From Anaerovorax odorimutans DSM 5092 (GTDB lineage Bacteria > Bacillota > Clostridia > Peptostreptococcales > Anaerovoracaceae): 64,000 nucleotides of DNA. Made by a program: the position numbers and the translations under genes. The notes under the pieces were generated by a model, which was not told the DNA's origin, did no database searches, and worked only from the letters and a program-made list of their open reading frames with translations. Numbering within the stretch: position 1 is the stretch's first letter; the number at the start of each line of letters is the position of its first letter. This document shows, one piece after another, positions 26,188 to 34,374 of this stretch. Location: NCBI RefSeq assembly GCF_000426305.1, contig NZ_AUFC01000014.1, positions 23,627-87,626 on the forward strand. Reading direction: 5' to 3'.

Positions 26188-27468
26188 ATGAGGGTGGATT
26201 CTTTGGAAATAGTTATAGAAGAATTAGTACAGGTGCTTGTTAATAGGACTATTCAAATAATTCGAGAGGATGAAAAAAAACAATATATAGAAGGTGGTCA
26301 ATTTAATCTATTGTCTATATTGAATGTAGAGAGAAATGAAGTATCAACACATTCAGCATTTATTTTTGAACTTATAAATCCAGAAGGTTTGCATTGCCAA
26401 AAAGATGCTTATTTAAGGTTATTTGTTGAGAAAGTTTTAGGTATTAATGACTTTGATTATTCAACAGCATCAGTATATAGAGAAAAATTTGCAGGGATAT
26501 ATGGCAGAATAGATATTCTTATAACAAGTAGTAATTACAAAATAGTTATTGAAGTAAAAATTGGTGCTGGAGACCAGTATCGTCAGATAGAAAGATATCA
26601 TCAGTATTTAGAAAAAACTAAGAGAAAAATACAAAATCAAAAGATATATTATTTAACGCTTAATGGCTCAGAGCCTAGTGAAAAATCGTATGGAGAGTTA
26701 GCTGAGAATGATAAAAAACAGATTAAGATGATTTCTTTTAAAAATGACATATACAAATGGCTAGTGAATTGCATTCAGCACAAACAAATAAACAGGGTAA
26801 ATAGTGCTATTTTTCAATATGCAGACTTGATTAAGAAAATAACAAATAGCTTTGACAAGGAGATGAATGAAAAAGTGAAGAATATTGTATTAGAAAGCAT
26901 TGATAATTATAAAGCTGCATTAAGTATTTCTTTTGCGGTAAAGGAGGCTAGACAATTTATACTTGATAAGTTCATATCAAAGCTGAAAAATAGGTTAGAA
27001 GGTTTTACTATTATTAAGAAACTTGTAGAAGATGAAAATTTTGAAAAATATTATGATCTTCCTAAAAATAGGTATGCGCATTTAACGTATTTACTAAGAG
27101 AGACTAAATACGATGATATTAATATATATTTACGCATTGAACTTGAGTGGAAATTGTATTTTTCATTATGGATAGCAAAGGTTGACAAAGATGGGAACAT
27201 AGACTGGGAGTCTCGAATCACAAAGGAAAAGTATAATAATATAATGGATGAATATTTAACAGATTTAGATGAGGTGTTTAAAGAAAGTAAGCAAAAGTAT
27301 TGTTTGGGTTGGCAATATTTGTATAGTAAAAGCCAAAATTGGTATGATTTCTATGAAGAAGAATCTGAGTACAATGTAGAGTATTTATTAGATGATAAAT
27401 TACTAGATGATGAAATTGAAAATATTTATATGGAATTACATGAAGTGATTGTAACCTTGCTGAAATAA
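26188..27468 (+). CDS. PD-(D/E)XK nuclease family protein (PDDEXK_4-like)
   Basis: This protein of about 426 residues has the restriction-endonuclease-like core. Asp109 in YGRIDILI, Glu122 and Lys124 in IEVKI and Gln133 in YRQIERYHQYL fit the PDDEXK_4 active site, and LNVERNEVSTHSAFIFELINP near the N-terminus is also typical. The C-terminal half (about 220-426) is helical and unassigned. The start is uncertain. ATG 26140, ATG 26188 and TTG 26203 are in frame, and only TTG has a ribosome site (AGGGTGG). It stands alone with no methylase or helicase. PDDEXK_4 genes occur as orphan nucleases near defence genes; whether this one acts on phage DNA is unknown. Confidence 0.8.
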   Translation: MRVDSLEIVIEELVQVLVNRTIQIIREDEKKQYIEGGQFNLLSILNVERNEVSTHSAFIFELINPEGLHCQKDAYLRLFVEKVLGINDFDYSTASVYREKFAGIYGRIDILITSSNYKIVIEVKIGAGDQYRQIERYHQYLEKTKRKIQNQKIYYLTLNGSEPSEKSYGELAENDKKQIKMISFKNDIYKWLVNCIQHKQINRVNSAIFQYADLIKKITNSFDKEMNEKVKNIVLESIDNYKAALSISFAVKEARQFILDKFISKLKNRLEGFTIIKKLVEDENFEKYYDLPKNRYAHLTYLLRETKYDDINIYLRIELEWKLYFSLWIAKVDKDGNIDWESRITKEKYNNIMDEYLTDLDEVFKESKQKYCLGWQYLYSKSQNWYDFYEEESEYNVEYLLDDKLLDDEIENIYMELHEVIVTLLK

Positions 27469-27538
27469 GTTCTAGCAGAAAGAAATGACTATTTAATTAT
27501 TATTAATATATCAACCATGATTTACCTTTATTTTTTTA

Positions 27539-27567
27539 TTGATAAAAGAACCTACGTTCTGTATAAT
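27539..27567 (+). promoter_or_regulatory. SOS promoter with LexA box
   Basis: TTGATA (27539-27544) and TATAAT (27562-27567) are 17 bp apart. Between them lies GAAC-CTAC-GTTC (27548-27559), which matches the Gram-positive LexA box core GAAC-N4-GTTC. LexA bound here would block RNA polymerase, so the polymerase operon should be DNA-damage inducible. Confidence 0.88.
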
Positions 27568-27609
27568 AAATAAAGAATGTAAGTTTAAAAGGCAGGTGTA
27601 ATTATAATT

Positions 27610-28863
27610 ATGATAGTTATGCATATTGATGCAAACAGTGCATATTTAAGTTGGACAGCAGTTTCGCTTCTTGAAAAAGGATATCCTATAGATATAAGGA
27701 ATATCCCTTCTGCTATTGCAGGGAATCCTGATAATAGGCACGGAATAATATTGACTAAATCTATACCTGCCAAAAAATATGGAATAAAAACAGGTGAAAG
27801 TTTACTTGAAGCAAGGAAAAAGTGCCCGGAGCTATTGGTATTTCCTCCAGATTACGATTTATATCTCATGTGCAGTAATGCTATGTTTAAAATATTATTT
27901 GAATATAGCCCACTTATACAAAGATATAGTATTGATGAATGTTTTATGGACTATACAACTAGCCAAGAAAAATTTGGTGATCCTGTTCAGACAGCATATT
28001 CAATAAAAAACAGAATAAAAGGGGAATTAGGTTTTACAGTAAATATAGGTGTATCTTGCAATAAACTTTTGGCAAAGATGGGTTCTGAATTAAAAAAACC
28101 CGATATGGTTCATACTTTATTTAAAGATGAGATAAATGAAAAAATGTGGAAATTACCTATAGAAGAGCTTTTTATGGTAGGAAGAGCTACAGCAAAAAAA
28201 TTAAGAAAAATTAATATTAATACTATAGGAGACTTGGCTAATGCTGACAGATTGCATATAAAGGCTTTACTTAAATCACATGGGGAATTGATTTGGGATT
28301 ATGCAAACGGCATAGATTATTCACCTGTAGTAAAAAGTGATGATGTAATGCAAAAGGGCGTTGGAAACAGTATTACAACAGCATATGATATTGCAGAAAG
28401 TAAGGAAGCATACATGGTTCTTCTTTCATTGTGTGAACGTACAGCTACTAGATTAAGAAAGATAAATCAGAAAGCATCTCTTGTGAGAATACAATTAAAA
28501 ACAAATACGTTCATAAGATACAGTCATCAAATTCAATTGCAGGAATTTATAGACTCAGCTTCAGATATATATCGTTATTCATGCTTACTTTTTGATAAAT
28601 GTTGGAAAGGTGAAAAATTAAGGCAGCTTGGCGTATCAGTATCAAAATTTGGTAAGAATGAAAACCATCAGATTTCAATGTTTGATGATTTATCGGAAGA
28701 AACAGAACGTAATAGTAAATTGGAGTATGTCATAGACGACATAAGAAATAAATTTGGAGAAGGAGCATTAATAAGGGGTACTTTTGCAAACAGTAAAGTC
28801 AAGCCTATACAAGGAGGAGTAAATGACGGAAATTATATAATGATGGGAGGGCATGAATCGTGA
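27610..28863 (+). CDS. Y-family DNA polymerase (DinB/Pol IV type)
   Basis: This 417-residue translesion polymerase copies damaged DNA at low fidelity. The palm domain has Asp7 in HIDANSAYLSW and Asp109/Glu110 in YSIDECFMDY. The helix-hairpin-helix region follows (VGRATAKKLRKININTIGDL), and the little-finger domain starts near 235. A possible beta-clamp-binding sequence, HQISMF, lies near 355-360. The start ATG 27610 has AGGTG upstream at slightly long spacing. The LexA box upstream predicts SOS control, and an 87-residue partner gene overlaps its stop codon. Confidence 0.94.
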   Translation: MIVMHIDANSAYLSWTAVSLLEKGYPIDIRNIPSAIAGNPDNRHGIILTKSIPAKKYGIKTGESLLEARKKCPELLVFPPDYDLYLMCSNAMFKILFEYSPLIQRYSIDECFMDYTTSQEKFGDPVQTAYSIKNRIKGELGFTVNIGVSCNKLLAKMGSELKKPDMVHTLFKDEINEKMWKLPIEELFMVGRATAKKLRKININTIGDLANADRLHIKALLKSHGELIWDYANGIDYSPVVKSDDVMQKGVGNSITTAYDIAESKEAYMVLLSLCERTATRLRKINQKASLVRIQLKTNTFIRYSHQIQLQEFIDSASDIYRYSCLLFDKCWKGEKLRQLGVSVSKFGKNENHQISMFDDLSEETERNSKLEYVIDDIRNKFGEGALIRGTFANSKVKPIQGGVNDGNYIMMGGHES

Positions 28864-29123
28864 AAATACTGGCAGAGCCAATAGATACCATTGTAATGTT
28901 TAAAGGCAGGGAAAGACCTATCCCTTATAAATTTAAATATGCAGATTATAATGGAATAAGGCGAGAAATTAAAATTGATAAAATTTTATATACTGAAGAA
29001 AGTAAATTGGCAGGAGAAAAAGCGTTTATTTACAGTTGTCAAAGTTTTATCAGTAATGAACAAAAGAGATATGAACTAAAGTATATTGTAGGAGAATGTA
29101 GATGGGAATTATATAAGATGTAA
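28860..29123 (+). CDS. Small protein coupled to the Y-family polymerase
   Basis: This 87-residue protein starts with GTG at 28860, overlapping the polymerase stop codon (GTGA), behind GGGAGG, so it is translationally coupled and SOS-regulated. It is predicted to be a compact beta-rich protein with IDTIVMFKGRERPIPYKFKY, KIDKILYTEESKLAG and CRWELYKM. It has no signal peptide. I have the impression that similar small proteins of about 85 residues sit behind polymerase genes in other clostridia. It may be the counterpart of the YolD-like proteins found beside UvrX/UmuC genes in bacilli, but it does not look like YolD. Function unknown. Confidence 0.75.
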   Translation: MKILAEPIDTIVMFKGRERPIPYKFKYADYNGIRREIKIDKILYTEESKLAGEKAFIYSCQSFISNEQKRYELKYIVGECRWELYKM

Positions 29124-29181
29124 ATATGATATTCTTTATTAAGGATATTTTGTTTATTTTTATGTGGTGTGTATAGCAGAG

Positions 29182-29213
29182 TAGATTACTGTTAGCTACA
29201 TAGGTATTTTTAA
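29182..29213 (+). pseudogene. Relic of the 3' end of a giant surface-protein gene
   Basis: AGATTACTG-AGCT-CATAGG and the following TATTTTTAAA agree with bases 59932-59963, the final codons and stop of the 2057-residue protein gene, with only three differences in 32 bases. In both places a GAAA-ATTT type hairpin with a T-rich tail follows about 25-40 bp later. A paralogue has apparently been deleted here, leaving only its end. Confidence 0.55.
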
Positions 29214-29248
29214 AATTAATAAAAATTGAATAAAGAGGTATTAACTAT

Positions 29249-29293
29249 AAAGAAAATTTTTAACTAATGTTTTAAATTTTCTTTTTTATTTTT
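29249..29293 (+). terminator. Terminator-like hairpin after the relic
   Basis: AAAGAAAATTT and AAATTTTCTTT are complementary and are followed by TTTATTTTTG. It resembles the hairpin at 59989 that ends the giant surface-protein gene. Confidence 0.6.
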
Positions 29294-29530
29294 GTTAAGG
29301 TAAATAATAAATTAGTTTAAATATTTTACGAGTTGAAATTATGGAATAAAGTTATGGAAATACAAATGAATAACAAAAAGCTTGATGTTACTTGATGTTA
29401 AATGTTAAATAATTTACTATATTGACTTTTAATTTACAATAATGTACTATAATAACATAAAAATATATAATAAATTTTATGGGAGCATATCTTTCAAAAT
29501 TATTAAATTAAAATGGAGGTTATTAAGGAA

Positions 29531-30421
29531 ATGAAAAAAGGCATTCTAACGGTTGCTGTTATTAATTTTAAAGTTGAAACAGGCAACAAAGAGCTGAATT
29601 TATCAAGAATGATAGGATTTTCTATTGCTGCAGCGAAGCGAGGTGCTGACTTAGTTCTATTTCCAGAAATGTGTCTGATGGGATATGATTACTTTATTAA
29701 TGAGGAAATTAGTATTAATGAGAAAATAAAATCTACAGAGACACTTCATGGACCTTCTTGCTTAGCGCTTGCCGAAATTGCAAAGCAGTATGGTATTTAT
29801 ATCGTATTTGGTGCTTCAGAAAAAAGAGAAGATAGTAATACCTTGTATAATTCGGCCTTCGCTATTGGTCCAGAAGGAGTGATAGGATCATATCAGAAGA
29901 TGCATCCTTTTGAAACAGAAAGCATATGGTGTGAAAAAGGTGAGAGTCCATTTATGTTTGATACAGAGTGGGGTCCAATTTCTATTGGAATATGTTTTGA
30001 TACTTATCAATTTCCAGAGTTGATGAGACATTATGTTTCAAAAGGCTCAAGATTATACTTAAATCCAACTGCTGTTGTAGAGGAAATTCCAAAAGAATGT
30101 AGTAGAAAAGCTTTTATTAATTATTATGCTCCAACTCTTGAATATGGAGTTTTATGTAACACTATTTTTATTGCAAGTGCAAATCTTACAGGCTTTGATG
30201 ATGTTAACTATTTTGGTGGAGGAAGTGCTATTATTGGTCCTAAAATTAATGCTTTCTTTGAAACAGATGTTACTTATTATGCTGGTGACAAGGACAACGT
30301 ACAAGAAGGAATCTATTTAAATACAATTGATTTATCTCTTGCAATGTGTCCGCTGTTTAAAAACAGTAAATATACTGGAAAGCCCGACTATAGACCGGAG
30401 ATATATAAGAAATTTTTATAA
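29531..30421 (+). CDS. Carbon-nitrogen hydrolase (nitrilase superfamily)
   Basis: This 296-residue cytoplasmic amidase-like enzyme has the Glu-Lys-Cys catalytic triad: Glu in VLFPEMCLMGYD, Lys in GSYQKMHPFE and Cys in IGICFDTYQFPE. The second Glu expected in this superfamily may be in ETESIWCEKGE. The length is typical of aliphatic amidases and omega-amidase-like enzymes. The start ATG 29531 follows GGAGGT at a spacing of ten bases; ATG 29513 is in frame but overlaps that site. An APC-family transporter gene follows after 22 bp, so the pair probably imports an amide or amine compound and hydrolyses it. The substrate is unknown. Confidence 0.9.
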   Translation: MKKGILTVAVINFKVETGNKELNLSRMIGFSIAAAKRGADLVLFPEMCLMGYDYFINEEISINEKIKSTETLHGPSCLALAEIAKQYGIYIVFGASEKREDSNTLYNSAFAIGPEGVIGSYQKMHPFETESIWCEKGESPFMFDTEWGPISIGICFDTYQFPELMRHYVSKGSRLYLNPTAVVEEIPKECSRKAFINYYAPTLEYGVLCNTIFIASANLTGFDDVNYFGGGSAIIGPKINAFFETDVTYYAGDKDNVQEGIYLNTIDLSLAMCPLFKNSKYTGKPDYRPEIYKKFL

Positions 30422-30443
30422 ATAAAAAGAAGGAGATAAACAC

Positions 30444-31820
30444 ATGGAGAATAATAATGTAAATCAGCATGAAAGTGCAAAGGAATTAAAAAGAGTTCTA
30501 CCTTTAACTTCACTTGTTTTTTATGGATTAGCCTTTATGGTACCGCTTACTATTTTTACAACATACGGACTAGTTACAAATATGACACATGGTATGGTTG
30601 CGCTAACATATGTCATTACTACGTTATGTATGGGATTTACTGCATTTAGTTATGTTAGAATGACTAAGGCATATCCTGTGGCAGGATCAGTTTATACTTA
30701 TGTTGAAAAATCCATTAATCCGTATTTAGGATTTCTATCTGGGTGGGTTATATTGATTGGTTATATGTTTTTACCTATGCTTAATTATTTAGTTTCAGCA
30801 ATATTTCTTACTGCAGCAATACCACAGATTCCCGCGTGGGTTTGGATTATAGCATTTATTGTTATCGTAACTGTTGTAAATCATTTTGGAATTCAATTAA
30901 CAGATGTTTTCAACCGTACAATCGTATGGATTCAGCTTATTTTTTTAATTGCTCTCATGATTATAGTAATTAAGTTTATTATTGGCGGTGGCGGAAAAGC
31001 AACATTATTGGATACGTCCTCTTTCATAAATATGAATGAGTTAATGAAATCTGGAATGGGTATACCTGTATTACTAAGTGGAGCTTCTATTCTTGCTCTT
31101 TCATTTTTAGGATTTGATGCAATTTCTACTTTGAGCGAGGAGGCAATTAATCCAGAGAAGAATATTGGTAGAGCAATTTTGATTGCATGTATTGGCGCTG
31201 GTATTCTTTTTACAATTATCACCTATGTACTGCAACTTGCATGGCCATCAGCATGGTTTGAAATGGTTGATGTTGAAGGTGGTTCTTATGAATTAATAAA
31301 TAAAGTAGCTGGTTCTGTTATGGCATACATTTTTACTGCTGCATATGCAGTAGGGTGTATAGCATCTTCTGTATCTTCAGTTGCATCAGCTTCAAGGGTT
31401 CTATATGGTATGGGACGTGATAGAATTTTACCCAATAAAATTTTCGGTTATTTGCATATAAAACATCAAACTCCAACCTATAGTATTTTAATAATGGGAA
31501 TCATAAGTTTATCCGCACTATTTGTATCCCTTGCTACAGCAGCCTCACTTTTAAATTTTGGAGCACTTTTTGGATTTACTATGGTTAATATTTCAGTAGT
31601 AGCTCATTATTTTATAAAAGGTAAAAAAAGAAAAGGATTAGATATTCTAAGATATTTCATTGCACCAATCTGTGGAGCCGCATTTACATTTATCATTTGG
31701 CTAAATCTTGATTTAACCTCAAAGGCATTGGGTTTTGGATGGATATTAATTGGACTTATTTATTTAGCTATAACAACTAATTTCTTTAGAAAGCTTCCAG
31801 CAGAAATGAAATTAGATTAG
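30444..31820 (+). CDS. APC-superfamily amino acid/amine permease
   Basis: This 458-residue membrane transporter has 12 predicted helices. The APC signature is near the N-terminus (SLVFYGLAFMVPLTIF, KAYPVAGSVYTYVEK) and in the middle (FLGFDAISTLSEEAINPEKNIGRA). Family members import amino acids or related amines by proton symport or exchange. The AAGGAGAT site is strong, and the gene lies 22 bp downstream of the nitrilase-family gene. The two are probably one transcript ended by the hairpin at 31862. Confidence 0.92.
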   Translation: MENNNVNQHESAKELKRVLPLTSLVFYGLAFMVPLTIFTTYGLVTNMTHGMVALTYVITTLCMGFTAFSYVRMTKAYPVAGSVYTYVEKSINPYLGFLSGWVILIGYMFLPMLNYLVSAIFLTAAIPQIPAWVWIIAFIVIVTVVNHFGIQLTDVFNRTIVWIQLIFLIALMIIVIKFIIGGGGKATLLDTSSFINMNELMKSGMGIPVLLSGASILALSFLGFDAISTLSEEAINPEKNIGRAILIACIGAGILFTIITYVLQLAWPSAWFEMVDVEGGSYELINKVAGSVMAYIFTAAYAVGCIASSVSSVASASRVLYGMGRDRILPNKIFGYLHIKHQTPTYSILIMGIISLSALFVSLATAASLLNFGALFGFTMVNISVVAHYFIKGKKRKGLDILRYFIAPICGAAFTFIIWLNLDLTSKALGFGWILIGLIYLAITTNFFRKLPAEMKLD

Positions 31821-31861
31821 AAAAAGATATTAAATAAAAAAGTACAGTGAGATATAAAATG

Positions 31862-31912
31862 GCCTCTGTGGAACGGACACTAGAAAAGTGCTTAATCCGC
31901 AGGGCTATTTTT
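31862..31912 (+). terminator. Structured hairpin after the permease gene
   Basis: GCC-T-CTGTGGA pairs with TCCGCAG-GGC, allowing one wobble and one bulge. The loop contains a second small stem, CACT/AGTG. TATTTTTG follows. It probably acts as a terminator. The two-level structure is more elaborate than the others in this window. Confidence 0.6.
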
Positions 31913-32358
31913 GTATACTATAGATGGAGGTCTAATATGAATAAGATTTGTATTTATAAAAAAAGATATTAAAATTTTAAAGTAAGTGCTTAAAAACAAG
32001 GTGTCTTATATTTGGTTTAGCTATATGTGATAATAATTTCTAATAGTAAATTGTGTTTAAATTTTTTTAAGTTTTTACACTTAAAGTAAGAAATTATACG
32101 AATGAACAAGATGGCTAAACTATGTAAGGAAAAATTGGGAAAACTAATTAAAGAGTACAAAAATAGTTACCTTAAAGGCAAAGATTGAAATTACAAAAAA
32201 GTGTTGAAATTAATATCTTCTAACCCCCAAATAGGGTATAATATTAAAGATAGAAATACAAAAACTATGTAGGATAAAGAGGCATAGTAAGGCAGCTTGA
32301 AGGAACTATTAAAATCTACAAAATATAAGTTTATAATGGAGAAATTAGAGGTTATTAA
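31913..32358. other. Intergenic region without a supported gene
   Basis: An 11-codon open frame with a GGAGG site (31937-31972) is the only coding hint. The rest is AT-rich leader for the symporter gene at 32359. No riboswitch is recognised. Confidence 0.4.
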
Positions 32359-33849
32359 ATGGATTATTATTTTGGATATATTTTAATGGTAGTATATATT
32401 ATAATTTTACTTACAATATATATTTTGATAAAAAAGAGTAATGCTAAAAAAGAACAGAGCATCTTAACTTATATTTTAGCTGGAAAAAATATTTCCACTT
32501 GTTTACTTACTACCAGTGTTTTTTCAGCGTGGATATGGGTGACTACGATTATTGGTTCTGCGGAGGCTTGTGTTTTATATGGTATAACTGGGGCAATTGG
32601 ATATACGTTAGGAGCAGTAATTTCTTTTTTTATTTTTATATTCATTATTCTTTCTATGCAAAAACATATGCCTGAATGTACCAATTTTTTAGAGTTCCTT
32701 GGGGAGAGATATTCAAAAAAAGTAAAGGATATTTATTATATTTTCGCTATCCTAACGACTGTTTATGTTGCAATTGAGCAAGCAGCAGGTGTCAGCTTTG
32801 TATTCCATAGCTTTTTTGATACCTCATATAAAAAAATCGCCTTTCTTTCTGTTTTCATAGCCGTTATTTTTGTTGTGTTAGCTGGTATGAAAGGGGTATT
32901 ATATAATGAATTTTTGAATTTTTTCATGATCTTAATTGGGTTTAGCATATTTATCTATATTTTGTTACAAGGATTTAATATGATGGAAATAAAGCAAGGC
33001 TTATTAGATGTGAAAAATAACCCAAATAACGTGAATTATAATCCAAACATATTAAACATTGCTTCACTAACTGGTATTAGATATACCATAATGGCTGTTG
33101 TAATTGCTTTTGGGCAAATATTATTTGATCCAGCATATTATTTGAAAGCATCTTTAGCCAAAAGCCTTAGTGCTGCGAAAAAGGCTTTCTTTATCGGAGG
33201 TATCATAATTTGGAGCCCTATAGGATTGATAAGTGCTATTATGTTAGGATTTATTTCTATATCAGTGAAAATAGATTTTTCTGATTCACTAAATGTAAGT
33301 GCAGATATTCCAACAAAATTAATTACAATGTATAGTGGAAATTCAATGATACTTCTATTTTCGTTTCTTATTATTTGTATAGGTTTTACTACTATTACAC
33401 ATTATCTCATTGGAATCCAGTCTATTTTTACCATTGACTTTTATAAAAATAAAATCAAAAAAGATGCAAACGATAAGGAAAAACTATTGTTTGGCAAAGT
33501 TGTTATAATATTAGTTGGTATATTTTGTGGACTTATTGCAATTTCATTAGAAAATATTTCTTTACTTACTATAGATATGTTTTGTGGTGTATTTTTTGCG
33601 TCTCCATGTGGAGCTATATTTGCTGGTATTCTTTGTAAAAAAGATCTTAAAAATTATCCAATTATTTCAATTGTTCTGGGTCTAATTACAGGATTTTATG
33701 TCTGGGTGTTCTTAATTGAAGAGAATGATTGGGCATGGTTTTTTGGTACTATGACTTCTTTTTTAGTACCAATTTTATTTTTAGCACTTTGCTCCCTTTT
33801 TGTTAAAACAAATTTTAATTTTGTAAAGTTAAGATTTTGGAAGCCATAA
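32359..33849 (+). CDS. Sodium:solute symporter (SSS family)
   Basis: This 496-residue protein has about 13 transmembrane helices and the SSS fold. Visible family features are the helix 1-2 region (YILAGKNISTCLLTTSVFSAWIWVTTIIGSAEA), here with a Trp-rich variant, and FGQILFDPAYYLKASLAKS near the middle, where PutP-like proteins have the DQ...QR region. The ligand cannot be read from sequence; the subgroup is closer to urea/polyamine or unknown symporters than to PutP. The ribosome site is AGAGG. A second SSS gene follows at 34375, separated by a small HTH gene. Confidence 0.85.
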   Translation: MDYYFGYILMVVYIIILLTIYILIKKSNAKKEQSILTYILAGKNISTCLLTTSVFSAWIWVTTIIGSAEACVLYGITGAIGYTLGAVISFFIFIFIILSMQKHMPECTNFLEFLGERYSKKVKDIYYIFAILTTVYVAIEQAAGVSFVFHSFFDTSYKKIAFLSVFIAVIFVVLAGMKGVLYNEFLNFFMILIGFSIFIYILLQGFNMMEIKQGLLDVKNNPNNVNYNPNILNIASLTGIRYTIMAVVIAFGQILFDPAYYLKASLAKSLSAAKKAFFIGGIIIWSPIGLISAIMLGFISISVKIDFSDSLNVSADIPTKLITMYSGNSMILLFSFLIICIGFTTITHYLIGIQSIFTIDFYKNKIKKDANDKEKLLFGKVVIILVGIFCGLIAISLENISLLTIDMFCGVFFASPCGAIFAGILCKKDLKNYPIISIVLGLITGFYVWVFLIEENDWAWFFGTMTSFLVPILFLALCSLFVKTNFNFVKLRFWKP

Positions 33850-34163
33850 TCTCTATATTAAAGAAAGTAACCTTATAAGATATAAACGAATTAAAATGAT
33901 AAAGTTCATAGGGTATAAAAATGAGAGTGAAACAAATATAAGTAGTAGTTGACTCGGATGCATACAAGTTAAATTCCTGTATTTGTGTTATTAGTTCAAG
34001 TTGACTTTTTTTAAAGATGATAGTTTAATAAATTTTTAAAAAGATTTTAAATTTATTGGTTTAGACTTGTAATAAATAAACAATAATATATAATGATTTA
34101 TATTAATAGTGAAATTTAATTTTATGCAGATAGATTTAAGAACGAAAGAAAAGGGGGATAAAA
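33850..34163. other. Intergenic region before the small HTH gene
   Basis: A direct repeat of AGTTGACT occurs at about 33948 and 33999, the second followed by a T run, but no clear hairpin joins them. An AT-rich promoter region follows, ending in AAGGGGG before the TTG start. Confidence 0.35.
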
Positions 34164-34358
34164 TTGTCTTCAGATATTAAATTTTTAACCATTCAAGATT
34201 TAGCAGAAATGCTTCAAGTAACTAGAACAACAATTTATAATTTAAAAAAGAAGGGGTTACCATTTATAAAATTAGGTAAAAATATTCGCTTTAATCAAGA
34301 TGAAGTAATTGAGTGGATTATGAAGAATCAACATGAATCAAAAAAAGAAAATCAGTAG
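34164..34358 (+). CDS. Small MerR/excisionase-type HTH DNA-binding protein
   Basis: This 64-residue protein consists only of a winged HTH_17 domain: FLTIQDLAEMLQVTRTTIYN for the helix-turn-helix, KKGLPFIKLGKNIRFNQDEVIEWI for the wing and final helix, and a charged tail. Such proteins act as excisionases or as small regulators. No integrase is nearby, and it precedes a symporter gene by 16 bp, so a regulatory role in transport is more likely. The start is TTG, with AAGGGGG six bases upstream. Confidence 0.85.
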   Translation: MSSDIKFLTIQDLAEMLQVTRTTIYNLKKKGLPFIKLGKNIRFNQDEVIEWIMKNQHESKKENQ

Positions 34359-34374
34359 GTTAGGAAAATAAGCA

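Larger units (their letters stand above)
29124..29530. other. Gap with relic of a surface-protein gene end and hydrolase promoter
   Basis: Bases 29182-29213 match the last codons and stop of the giant gene at 53789-59962 (see the pseudogene entry), and a terminator-like hairpin follows. A 10-bp tandem duplication, CTTGATGTTA twice, occupies 29381-29400. TTGACT (29422-29427) and TACTAT (29445-29450), 17 bp apart, may be the promoter of the hydrolase gene. Confidence 0.5.
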
